From Gammaproteobacteria bacterium TMED104 (GTDB lineage: Bacteria; Pseudomonadota; Gammaproteobacteria; Magnimaribacterales; D2472): a stretch of DNA of 40,284 bases. The translations under genes and the position numbers were made by a program. The notes beneath the pieces are model-generated. The model saw nothing but the letters and a program-made list of their open reading frames with translations. It had not been told where the DNA came from and made no database searches. Shown here piece by piece: positions 24,994 through 32,697 of the stretch (positions are counted from its first letter, which is position 1; each line of letters opens with the position of its first letter). The DNA is taken from assembly GCA_002172535.2 (NCBI GenBank), contig NHFF02000005.1:131571-171854 (forward strand). The letters are read 5' to 3'.

Positions 24994-25953
24994 TTATAAC
25001 CGATCAATAATCCTATAATTGAAATTATTTTCCTTTTTAATAAGGGTTTTAAAATTATACGAAAATCCTTGATAGCTTATTGTGCCATTAAAAAGAAAGA
25101 TATTTGAAGAGATATCTAATGCAATCGGTAGCTCTTTTTCTTGCAAATTGAATGCCTCTAAAAATTCTTTTATCGATGAGAAACCCTCAATAGGCGTTTC
25201 TTTGATCATCAAAGCAGCCTCATTCAAATTAGACTGACTTATAGCACTAGAAAGTAAATATTTATCACCATCTTGAAGACTGTTAATGTTCAAATAAAAA
25301 TTGGAGCTCATTGGAATAATGCATAATTTTTTCCATATATCACGATTTTTAATTCTGTTAATACTTGGTATTGCGAGCAATTCAGACTTATTAATAAAAA
25401 GTCTCTTGGAGGTGTATTCTCTAGGATAATGCAGTTGACTCGCATAAAAATAATTCTCTGCTCCGTTATTCCTGGGAACATCATCATCATCCATCCAATC
25501 AAGAATTTGATCAATAATTTGCTCAGTGTCCAAGTAATTTATCTCATAATTTAAGAGTAAATCCTCAAAGTATTTAATCGCTTTTAGGTTATCTTTTGAT
25601 TTTCCTGCTTTAAATGTAATTAAATGATTTACGTTAAAACAGTTTGCAAAATCGGTTAAAGAGCCCTGAAGTATGAAATCATCAAATTGAAATATGAGAT
25701 CCTCATTGAATATAGGATTTTGTTTATTAACGTTTGTATTTTTATTTAATTCTCGTTTAATAAAATTTAATAAAAACTTTTCGGACTCTATTCTTTTGGT
25801 ATGGGCAATCGCATCAAATGAAAGATAACCCTCTTTACGAATATCTAAAAAGAAAGCCTTACTCATTTCAGATGCGATTACAGACAGCATTAAAACTATA
25901 AGCATTGTAGATATGAGTACAAAGCCTTTTCTTTTTTTAAATAACATTGTCAT
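24994..25953 (-). CDS. gspK: Type II secretion minor pseudopilin GspK
   Basis: 319 residues. The prepilin leader KKRKG is followed by FVLISTMLIVLMLSVIASEM, and position +5 is Ser rather than the usual Glu, as expected for GspK, which lacks Glu5. The large globular domain includes an Asp-rich region (LDWMDDDDVPRNNGAENYFY, near 166-185) that resembles the calcium-binding and GspK-fold segment. GspK caps the pseudopilus tip with GspI and GspJ. The ATG at 25953 overlaps gspJ by 17 bp; a second ATG two codons later is possible. Confidence 0.88.
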   Translation of the reverse strand: MTMLFKKRKGFVLISTMLIVLMLSVIASEMSKAFFLDIRKEGYLSFDAIAHTKRIESEKFLLNFIKRELNKNTNVNKQNPIFNEDLIFQFDDFILQGSLTDFANCFNVNHLITFKAGKSKDNLKAIKYFEDLLLNYEINYLDTEQIIDQILDWMDDDDVPRNNGAENYFYASQLHYPREYTSKRLFINKSELLAIPSINRIKNRDIWKKLCIIPMSSNFYLNINSLQDGDKYLLSSAISQSNLNEAALMIKETPIEGFSSIKEFLEAFNLQEKELPIALDISSNIFLFNGTISYQGFSYNFKTLIKKENNFNYRIIDRL

Positions 25954-26536
25954 TATGGGTCGGTAAAATTATTTCAAATACCTCCTCTTGGCGTTGAGTA
26001 ATACTTATAGAAACAGCGTAAGGTAGTTTTCTTTTAGAAACCTCATCGTAAGGCCATACATTTAGCCAGCGCTGTTTATTATGCGCACTAATTCGAATAT
26101 CAGTAACCTCATTTAAAACAAGCACATCAAGATAATCATTAAAATCTGCAGGATTTATGCTTTTATATTCTCTTCGATAGAGCTGCTCATTTTCAATAAA
26201 ATACAAAACTCTAATATTTTTTAACTCTAAATCATCATTTAAAAAACTCTTAGTAATGAAGCTAAGCTGCTTTTCATCATCATTTAAAAAAAGGGTTTTA
26301 AATGAACTCATCCCATCAGCATTAAGCATGTCCATGTTTTGAATGAATCTAAAGTCATCCCGCAAAACCCCAAAAAAACTATTATATTTTTCTAGATAAT
26401 TTGAATTTTCCATATATAGATTTCTTTGAATAATTGAATTTTGCAAAATTGAAGTTGTAATAATAGTTATTAGTGATAGCAGAACTATCGAAATAAGTAG
26501 TTCAATTAAGGTAAATCCTTTTTGAAGTTTATCCAT
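25937..26536 (-). CDS. gspJ: Type II secretion minor pseudopilin GspJ
   Basis: 199 residues from the ATG at 26536, which overlaps gspI; a longer frame would need TTG. The type IV prepilin leader is MDKLQKG, followed by FTLIELLISIVLLSLITI with Glu at +5. The rest is a soluble pseudopilin head with DFRFIQNMDML and RREYKSINPADFND-type segments. GspJ joins GspI and GspK in the tip complex of the pseudopilus. Confidence 0.88.
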   Translation of the reverse strand: MDKLQKGFTLIELLISIVLLSLITIITTSILQNSIIQRNLYMENSNYLEKYNSFFGVLRDDFRFIQNMDMLNADGMSSFKTLFLNDDEKQLSFITKSFLNDDLELKNIRVLYFIENEQLYRREYKSINPADFNDYLDVLVLNEVTDIRISAHNKQRWLNVWPYDEVSKRKLPYAVSISITQRQEEVFEIILPTHNDNVI

Positions 26537-26882
26537 TTGCAACAATTGATTTATATTCTGAAATTACTTCATCATTCAGGTTAATTCGAATGGTAATTTG
26601 TTTTTCATTAGGTCCAGCGACACTCATCTCTTCAAACACTAGAAAAGTGTAGGAACCAAATTCATAGTTGAAAGATCTTGAGGAATTGATGCGAATGGGA
26701 TCAATGAAATTATATGAAGAGATTCGATTAATAATTATTTGTCTTGCAAATGACTTTTTTTTCATTAGCTCAAGATTGGAGTTATTGAAGGAAAGAGATT
26801 GAAATATTGCAAGCAGTGCAATACTTAATATTAAAATTGAAACACCTACCTCCAACAGACTGAAACCTTTACGAAGTTGCAT
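26529..26882 (-). CDS. gspI: Type II secretion minor pseudopilin GspI
   Basis: 117 residues, the usual GspI length. Leader MQLRKG, then FSLLEVGVSILILSIALLAIFQSL with Glu at +5, followed by a short head. It initiates the pseudopilus tip with GspJ and GspK. The ATG overlaps gspH by 14 bp, and its end overlaps gspJ by 8 bp. Confidence 0.88.
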   Translation of the reverse strand: MQLRKGFSLLEVGVSILILSIALLAIFQSLSFNNSNLELMKKKSFARQIIINRISSYNFIDPIRINSSRSFNYEFGSYTFLVFEEMSVAGPNEKQITIRINLNDEVISEYKSIVANG

Positions 26883-27348
26883 TTAATTCTCCAAATATGT
26901 CGTAATAAATTTTTTGATCTTGATCTAAAAATTCGATTTCAAGACCAGAGTTTCTTCCGCTAGGAAAAAAAATTATTAGAAATGATCTATCTTTATTCTC
27001 AAGAAATGTGTTGTTAAATGAATCAAAAGCATAATTCTTTAGAATAGTATTCAAGTCAAATTCTAGAATTCCATAATTTTTCCAAGAGCCATCATCATAG
27101 AAAACTAAACTATATTTATCATTATTTTTCTCAATTGCTATTGGCTTTCTAATAAGTTGGCTTTCTTGCTTTAAGGCATTGAAGAGTTCATTGATTTGAG
27201 TGGGCCCTCCTTCTTGGTATCCGCTCATAAAAGATGAATTGATAAATGGTATTAATGAAATTATTCCTATGATTAACAGGACCAATAACAGCTCTATTAA
27301 TGTAAAGCCTTTAGTTTGAGTTGATATCCCAGTTGCCAAAGTCTGCAT
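26869..27348 (-). CDS. gspH: Type II secretion minor pseudopilin GspH
   Basis: About 159 residues. The prepilin leader from the chosen ATG is MQTLATGISTQTKG, cleaved before FTLIELLLVLLIIGIISLIP, with Glu at +5. This leader is longer than usual because the start lies 38 bp inside the end of gspG; TTG at 27339 would give a shorter one, and TTG at 27357 a longer one. The head has a KNRDRSFLIIFFPSG-type GspH beta region near 115-140. GspH connects the pseudopilus shaft to the tip complex. Confidence 0.85.
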   Translation of the reverse strand: MQTLATGISTQTKGFTLIELLLVLLIIGIISLIPFINSSFMSGYQEGGPTQINELFNALKQESQLIRKPIAIEKNNDKYSLVFYDDGSWKNYGILEFDLNTILKNYAFDSFNNTFLENKDRSFLIIFFPSGRNSGLEIEFLDQDQKIYYDIFGELNATS

Positions 27349-27739
27349 CCTCGCCAACTCCTCCCTCTACACCGTCAGCACCTAGAGTGTAAATATCGTA
27401 TGAAATATTATTGATACCAGGTGATAGATATAAATAATCATTGCCCCAGGGGTCCATAGGAACATCACTAATATAGCCATCTATAGGATACAAGAAAGGT
27501 CTTTTAAGATCTGTTGGAGGTTTTTTTAAGGAAATAAGTCCTTGATCTGTTGTGGGATATTTAAGTTCATTAAATTTGTAAAGCTCAAGGGCTTTTTCTA
27601 TCTGTGAAATATCAGCTCTAATTTTTTCAAAATTAGCTCTTTGAAGGAATGGGGATACATTTATCGCTACAACGGTCGCTAGAATGCCCAGAATGACAAT
27701 AACTGCCATAAGTTCGATTAATGTAAAGCCTTTTTTCAT
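27311..27739 (-). CDS. gspG: Type II secretion major pseudopilin GspG
   Basis: 142 residues, the standard length. Leader MKKG, then FTLIELMAVIVILGILATVVA with Glu at +5. The head contains the conserved GspG sequence YPTTDQGL, PMDPWGNDYLY and a C-terminal calcium-loop region GADGVEGGVGEDADFGNWD. It polymerises into the pseudopilus that pushes exoproteins through the secretin. The start is one base into the overlap with gspF. High expression relative to the neighbours would be expected, but nothing in the sequence shows it. Confidence 0.95.
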   Translation of the reverse strand: MKKGFTLIELMAVIVILGILATVVAINVSPFLQRANFEKIRADISQIEKALELYKFNELKYPTTDQGLISLKKPPTDLKRPFLYPIDGYISDVPMDPWGNDYLYLSPGINNISYDIYTLGADGVEGGVGEDADFGNWDINSN

Positions 27740-28929
27740 TACGATAAAAAAGAATTATTCATTTGCATGATTGGCAAAAGTATTGCCAATATAATTAGTG
27801 TAATTATACCACCCATAATTATTAATATTAGCGGCTCAATAATGGATAGTAATGATGATCTGGAGTTATCAATTTCATCTTTAAAATAAAATGCCAATTT
27901 TTCAAACATTTCCAATAATGACCCAGACTGGAAGCCACTGGATAATAGTTGAATAAAGATTTCAGGAAATATTTTTGCTTGCTTGATTTTATATAAAAAA
28001 TCTTTGCCCTCGATAATATCATCTGTTGCGTCCTTAATAATTGTACTGATGTAAACGTTATTAATTAACTTATTTGCATGGTTTAAGGATTGATCAAGAT
28101 TGATACCAGATTTGAGCATTATAAACATGACTCGACTAAACTTTTCTAATTCACTAATTAGTAAAAACCTTCCTATAAATGGGATTTTTAGCAAAAGTTT
28201 ATGTATGTTTAATTCTCTTGAGGTTCCTGAGATATTTTTCCTATAGTAAAAGTAGGAACCCATAATAAGAAGAAAAATTACTCCAACAAATATAAAAATA
28301 TTATTTGAAATAAAGATCATTAAAGAAGTTAAGAAAGGAAGCTCAATATTTGATTTTATAAACTGCTGTGTCACCTGCGGTAAAACAAAAATAAGAAGAG
28401 CGATTACAACCAATACAGAAAAACCAATTACAAGGATTGGGTAAGCTAGAGCCGAAAAAATTTTCTGCTTTATTGAAATTTCATCTTCTAGGTAATCTGA
28501 TAGATTCTTAAAGGCTTCAACCAAGTTTCCTGAGATTTCTCCCGCGGCAACGAGTGAAATATAGGTCTGATCAAAGCTTTCTGGGTAATCAGATAAAATT
28601 AGATGCAACTGCCTACCTTGCTGTAACTCAGTACCAATATGATTAAATAAATCGCCAATTTTTGAGTTTGAATTTTTACCAATTGATTGTAAGGCTTTAT
28701 CAAGGGGTATACCTGAGCCTATCAGCGAAGAGATTTGTCTGGTTGCAATGGCAACATCTTTTCGAGCTATTTTTTTACCTTTAGCTCCTTTGGATGTTTC
28801 TCTGATATTTAAAAGTAATAAGTTTTTTGATTTTATTTCTTGCCTTGCTGCTCTTTCGTTATCGGAGCGCAAAATACCTCTTAAAGACTTACCCTCCTCA
28901 TTTTGAGCAACATATTGATAATTAGGCAT
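27739..28929 (-). CDS. gspF: Type II secretion inner-membrane platform protein GspF
   Basis: 396 residues with the GspF duplicated cytoplasmic helical domains and three transmembrane segments (near 160-190, 215-235 and 365-390). The N-terminus, PNYQYVAQNEEGKSLRG, and the conserved patterns RQISSLIGSGIPLDKAL, ALAYPILVIGFSVLVV and SGINLDQSL are typical. GspF is the polytopic core that couples the GspE ATPase to pseudopilus assembly. It overlaps gspE by 8 bp. Confidence 0.94.
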   Translation of the reverse strand: MPNYQYVAQNEEGKSLRGILRSDNERAARQEIKSKNLLLLNIRETSKGAKGKKIARKDVAIATRQISSLIGSGIPLDKALQSIGKNSNSKIGDLFNHIGTELQQGRQLHLILSDYPESFDQTYISLVAAGEISGNLVEAFKNLSDYLEDEISIKQKIFSALAYPILVIGFSVLVVIALLIFVLPQVTQQFIKSNIELPFLTSLMIFISNNIFIFVGVIFLLIMGSYFYYRKNISGTSRELNIHKLLLKIPFIGRFLLISELEKFSRVMFIMLKSGINLDQSLNHANKLINNVYISTIIKDATDDIIEGKDFLYKIKQAKIFPEIFIQLLSSGFQSGSLLEMFEKLAFYFKDEIDNSRSSLLSIIEPLILIIMGGIITLIILAILLPIMQMNNSFLS

Positions 28930-30412
28930 CTGATATATTCTGTAACCTTACTATTTCACCAATGCTTGTGATTCCATTTTCAAGATTTAATTTAATTGAT
29001 TCTTGGATGGATGGATTGTTTTGGAATGCATAGTCATTCATCATTTTTTCTGATGCGCCGTCATGAATCATTTGTTTAAGAGTTTCATCTACTTCTACTA
29101 ACTCAGCAATAGCAAGCCTTCCGGAGTATCCCGTAAAGGAGCATTCCTGACACCCACTTGGTTCGTAATATGAATTCTCAGAGCTTAAATTAAATCTAGT
29201 TAATAGATTTGTATTCTCTTCTGAGGGTTTCTTACAATGATTGCAAAGCCTGCGTACAAGTCTTTGGGCTAATACCACCCTAATACTAGAGGCCAATAGA
29301 TATGATTCCACGCCCATATCTCTGAGTCTTGCTATCGCTCCAATTGCGCTGTTGGTATGAATGGTAGATAAAACTAGATGTCCGGTTAAACTGGCTTGAA
29401 TTGCAATACTTGCAGTTTCGGAGTCCCGTATCTCACCAACCATGACAATGTCGGGATCTTGTCGCAGTATCGACCTTAGCCCGCTTGCAAACGTGTAGCC
29501 GGATCTTGTATTTACTTGAGTTTGTCCAACTCCTGCGAGTGTATATTCAACGGGATCTTCAACAGTCAGAATATTTTGTGAATTGTCATTAATTTCCCGC
29601 AAACCAGCATATAAAGTTGTGGTTTTGCCAGATCCTGTAGGTCCTGTTACCAGAATAATCCCTTCGTTAGATTTTAGTGCTTTTCGATAATTAGCGTTCA
29701 CGTAATCAGAGAATCCAAGATTATTTAAATCTATTTCAGCTGAATCTTTATCGAGCAATCTTAGTACCACTCTTTCACCATAGGATGATGGTAGTGTCGA
29801 AACCCTCACATCAATAGATTGAGGACCGAGCGAAAGAGATACCCTTCCATCCTGAGGTTTTCTCCTTTCAGCAATATCTAACTTAGACATTATTTTTAAT
29901 CGAGAAACAATTGGAGGTGATAACCTTGAATCTTGAGAAATGAGTTCTCGCATTACTCCATCTATTCTTAGTCTAACAATAAATGCGTCTTCATAGGGTT
30001 CAAAGTGAATATCTGATGCTTTTGCTTTAATGGCTTGACTTAGAATGCCATTAATTAGTTTTATAATAGGCGCATCATTATTCCCCTGAAGTAGATCTTC
30101 AGACGGTGTGATCGTTTTTGCATATGATTCAAGATCAAATGATTCAGAAAGCTCTTCTCCAATAGATTCCTGAAGTTTATCTTGTGAGTAAAGTTTAGTT
30201 AGACCCTTTTCAAACTCATTAGGGCTACATAGGTTAGTAACAAAATTCTTCCCTGGAAATGCTGAATAAAATTCCTGAATGGATAGTGAGCTAAGTTCGT
30301 TTTCAGAAAAAATATGAACCTCACCATTAATATCTACTCCCAAGATTCTTTGGGACTTTGAATATTCGTATGGAAATAATGGCTTATGTTCCTTAGTGAT
30401 TAACTGGTCCAT
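28922..30412 (-). CDS. gspE: Type II secretion ATPase GspE
   Basis: 496 residues. Walker A is GPTGSGKTT (257-265), the Asp box is ILTVEDPVEY (281-290), Walker B is IVMVGEIRD (322-330) and the His box is around GHLVLSTIHTN (344-354). A tetracysteine zinc module is complete: C390, C393, C421 and C424. The N-terminal domain that binds GspL is short. This hexameric cytoplasmic ATPase powers secretion. All catalytic elements look intact. The gene begins at the gspD stop with a one-base overlap. Confidence 0.96.
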   Translation of the reverse strand: MDQLITKEHKPLFPYEYSKSQRILGVDINGEVHIFSENELSSLSIQEFYSAFPGKNFVTNLCSPNEFEKGLTKLYSQDKLQESIGEELSESFDLESYAKTITPSEDLLQGNNDAPIIKLINGILSQAIKAKASDIHFEPYEDAFIVRLRIDGVMRELISQDSRLSPPIVSRLKIMSKLDIAERRKPQDGRVSLSLGPQSIDVRVSTLPSSYGERVVLRLLDKDSAEIDLNNLGFSDYVNANYRKALKSNEGIILVTGPTGSGKTTTLYAGLREINDNSQNILTVEDPVEYTLAGVGQTQVNTRSGYTFASGLRSILRQDPDIVMVGEIRDSETASIAIQASLTGHLVLSTIHTNSAIGAIARLRDMGVESYLLASSIRVVLAQRLVRRLCNHCKKPSEENTNLLTRFNLSSENSYYEPSGCQECSFTGYSGRLAIAELVEVDETLKQMIHDGASEKMMNDYAFQNNPSIQESIKLNLENGITSIGEIVRLQNISDA

Positions 30413-32253
30413 TAAGGTTTTATAGTTAAATCTATAATGTCAGATTTCGCGCCATCTAAGAGTCTTGCAGCTTCAATATAATTATATTTCTCATTTGAAA
30501 GTTCCATTACATCATTGCTATCAAAAAGAATGGTTGGTCTAATGAAGACTAACAGATTGCGCTTAACTCTTGATTGAGATGATGTTTTGAAGAGGTTGCC
30601 GACTACTGGGATAGCCCCTAAAAATGGAACCCTCGATTCAGAGCTTTGTATATCATCATCAATCAATCCACCAAGTACAATCACTTGGTTATTATCAACA
30701 AGTACGGTTGTTTCTATGGTTCTTTTGTTGGTTATAAGGTCAGCGGTCCCAGTTAATGGACCAACAACCCCAGAAACCTCTTGGTTGATATTTAAAATCA
30801 CACTATTACCCTCATTGATCTGAGGAACAATAGAAAGTTTAATGCCTACCTCTTGTCGTGAAGTTGTTCTAAATGGATTAGCATTATTTGCACCCAAACT
30901 TTCTCCAGTGGTAATTGGTATTTCTTGACCTATGACAAGATTAGCTTGTTCATTATCCATGGCAATGACCGATGGCGTCGACAATATGTTTGAATCTTGA
31001 TCATTTGCAATTGCGCTAATAATGGTTGCAAAACTATCACCATTTGAATCGATGCTTCCTACACCAGCAATCAGTCCCTGGGTATTAAGTAAAGATGATG
31101 CACCAATGTTTCTAAGAGTTACATCGTTACCCGACTCAGCAGCTGAGCCTGCCAGTGCTAACAAATCAGGTGAATTTGAATTTTGAAAACGAGTAATCCC
31201 TAATGGCACATCACCGTCCTCCCCGCCTGCAAATACAGTTTCGACTCCTAGTGATTTTGCAGCTGTCTCAGATAACTCTACTATGATTGCTTCGACAAGT
31301 ACTTGTGCTCTCCTGATATCTAACTTTGATATGAGATTACGTATGACATCTAGATTTGCTTGCTCGGTTGATACAATAATAGAGTTGGTTTTTTCGTGAA
31401 AAGTAACCACAGGCTTTTCAGATGATTCAGAGTTAGAAAAACGTGCTGAAACAGTATTTAATATTGTAGAAACTTCTTCGGCCTTAGCATATTTTAAATA
31501 AATTACCGCGACTGAACTGTCATTCAATGCATCTTTATCCAACGCCTCTAAGGTTTGAGTTATGTTATTAGTTACAAAATTATTTGCTGAAAGGATTACT
31601 GAATTAGAAGTCGGAAATGGTACGGCTATAAAATTATTAATGGTTGGATTTTCTTGAAGTTTTAAGCGCTCTAAAATCCTGACAGCCTCAATGGAAGATA
31701 AATTTTCAAGTTTAATGATTGAAATACCTGCAGAGTTATCCTTGTCTAATTGATCTATTAAAGTTTCAATTCTCTGAACATTTGATAATTTATCTACAAT
31801 TAAAATAGAATTCACTGAAGGAATACTAGATAGATATGACTGCCGGCCAGTTATGGGTTTTAGCATTGGTAAAATACCACCAGCAGAACGATTAACTAAA
31901 GGTATGATTTTTGTAGTAAAGTCACCATCATTAGATATATCAGTATCATCACGGGTGGCATCATTTTCTGGCACTATTCTTACAATATCACCGTCAGAAA
32001 TTGCTGAAAAACCACTAACCTGAATAGTTCTTAAATAGACCTCCCAAACTTGTTGAGATGTAAGAATAGTATCTGAAAAGATAGAAACTCTTCCCTTAAC
32101 CCTAGGATCAAGAATCAATGTCTTATTCGAAAAGCTAGCGACGTCTTGCGTAACTTTCTTTAAATCGACATCATCATAATTAAGTATGTATGTCTCTTGA
32201 GCGTCAATAAAAAAAGGAATAAGTAAGGTAAAAATAGTAAATTTTTTGATCAT
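30412..32253 (-). CDS. gspD: Type II secretion outer-membrane secretin GspD
   Basis: 613 residues with a signal peptide (MIKKFTIFTLLIPFFIDA, cleavage before Q). The N0 domain starts at YILNYDDVDLKKVTQDVASF, then come N1 to N3 repeats (for example IIKLENLSSIEAVRILERL), then the secretin domain with GQEIPITTG and VPFLGAIPVVGNLFK near 540-557. It lacks a lipobox, so it depends on a pilotin or self-inserts; no pilotin gene is seen. The C-terminal part after the secretin domain is about 50 residues and could be an S-domain-like tail. It forms the outer-membrane exit channel. Confidence 0.95.
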   Translation of the reverse strand: MIKKFTIFTLLIPFFIDAQETYILNYDDVDLKKVTQDVASFSNKTLILDPRVKGRVSIFSDTILTSQQVWEVYLRTIQVSGFSAISDGDIVRIVPENDATRDDTDISNDGDFTTKIIPLVNRSAGGILPMLKPITGRQSYLSSIPSVNSILIVDKLSNVQRIETLIDQLDKDNSAGISIIKLENLSSIEAVRILERLKLQENPTINNFIAVPFPTSNSVILSANNFVTNNITQTLEALDKDALNDSSVAVIYLKYAKAEEVSTILNTVSARFSNSESSEKPVVTFHEKTNSIIVSTEQANLDVIRNLISKLDIRRAQVLVEAIIVELSETAAKSLGVETVFAGGEDGDVPLGITRFQNSNSPDLLALAGSAAESGNDVTLRNIGASSLLNTQGLIAGVGSIDSNGDSFATIISAIANDQDSNILSTPSVIAMDNEQANLVIGQEIPITTGESLGANNANPFRTTSRQEVGIKLSIVPQINEGNSVILNINQEVSGVVGPLTGTADLITNKRTIETTVLVDNNQVIVLGGLIDDDIQSSESRVPFLGAIPVVGNLFKTSSQSRVKRNLLVFIRPTILFDSNDVMELSNEKYNYIEAARLLDGAKSDIIDLTIKP

Positions 32254-32648
32254 CTGCTTTCTATTTTTATATACCTCTTTTGTCCTGCCCTATCAAAGAC
32301 TATTTCATCTGTGCTTACTGAAATGAGCCTATAAGTATTATCAATTAGCTCACCTTGCTGCACAACATAATCAACATTATTTTTTCTTAGGACTACTGAG
32401 CTATTTTTTTTTCCAGCCCTGTATCCAACAATTGTATAGGAAAATTCATCATCCGATAATTGTGTGGCATTTTGATTAAGATTGTTTTGAGATAAGTCAT
32501 TTATTACCGTAGCAGACATGTTTAAAGGGGTAGATTTCTTAAATTTTGGAGCATTTATAATTAAATATAATTGGTAAAAAACCAAAACTGTAACCAGTAA
32601 AATTAAAAGATAAAAAACTATCTTCTTTAGTAAATTTAAAATTTCCAT
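32250..32648 (-). CDS. gspC: Type II secretion protein GspC (short, without PDZ domain)
   Basis: 132 residues: one transmembrane helix (about 9-31), a linker, then the homology region DEFSYTIVGYRAGKKNSSVVLRK-like sequence followed by VQQGELI and IVFDRAGQKRYI. The C-terminal PDZ domain of longer GspC proteins is missing. GspC links the inner-membrane platform to GspD through the homology region. The start ATG at 32648 comes 2 bases after the terminator of the preceding gene, with no Shine-Dalgarno sequence at a normal distance. It overlaps gspD by 4 bp. Confidence 0.85.
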   Translation of the reverse strand: MEILNLLKKIVFYLLILLVTVLVFYQLYLIINAPKFKKSTPLNMSATVINDLSQNNLNQNATQLSDDEFSYTIVGYRAGKKNSSVVLRKNNVDYVVQQGELIDNTYRLISVSTDEIVFDRAGQKRYIKIESR

Positions 32649-32650
32649 GA

Positions 32651-32677
32651 TAAAAAAATGGGCTCTCCTGAGCCCAT
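32651..32677 (-). terminator. Rho-independent terminator after the TonB receptor gene
   Basis: On the minus strand an 8-bp perfect stem ATGGGCTC/GAGCCCAT with the loop AGGA is followed directly by seven T. It lies 20 bases after the receptor stop and 2 bases before the gspC ATG. Any transcript that enters gspC from upstream must pass through it, so it may set the ratio between receptor and secretion genes. Confidence 0.85.
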
Positions 32678-32697
32678 ATTAGAATAAATGCACTATT

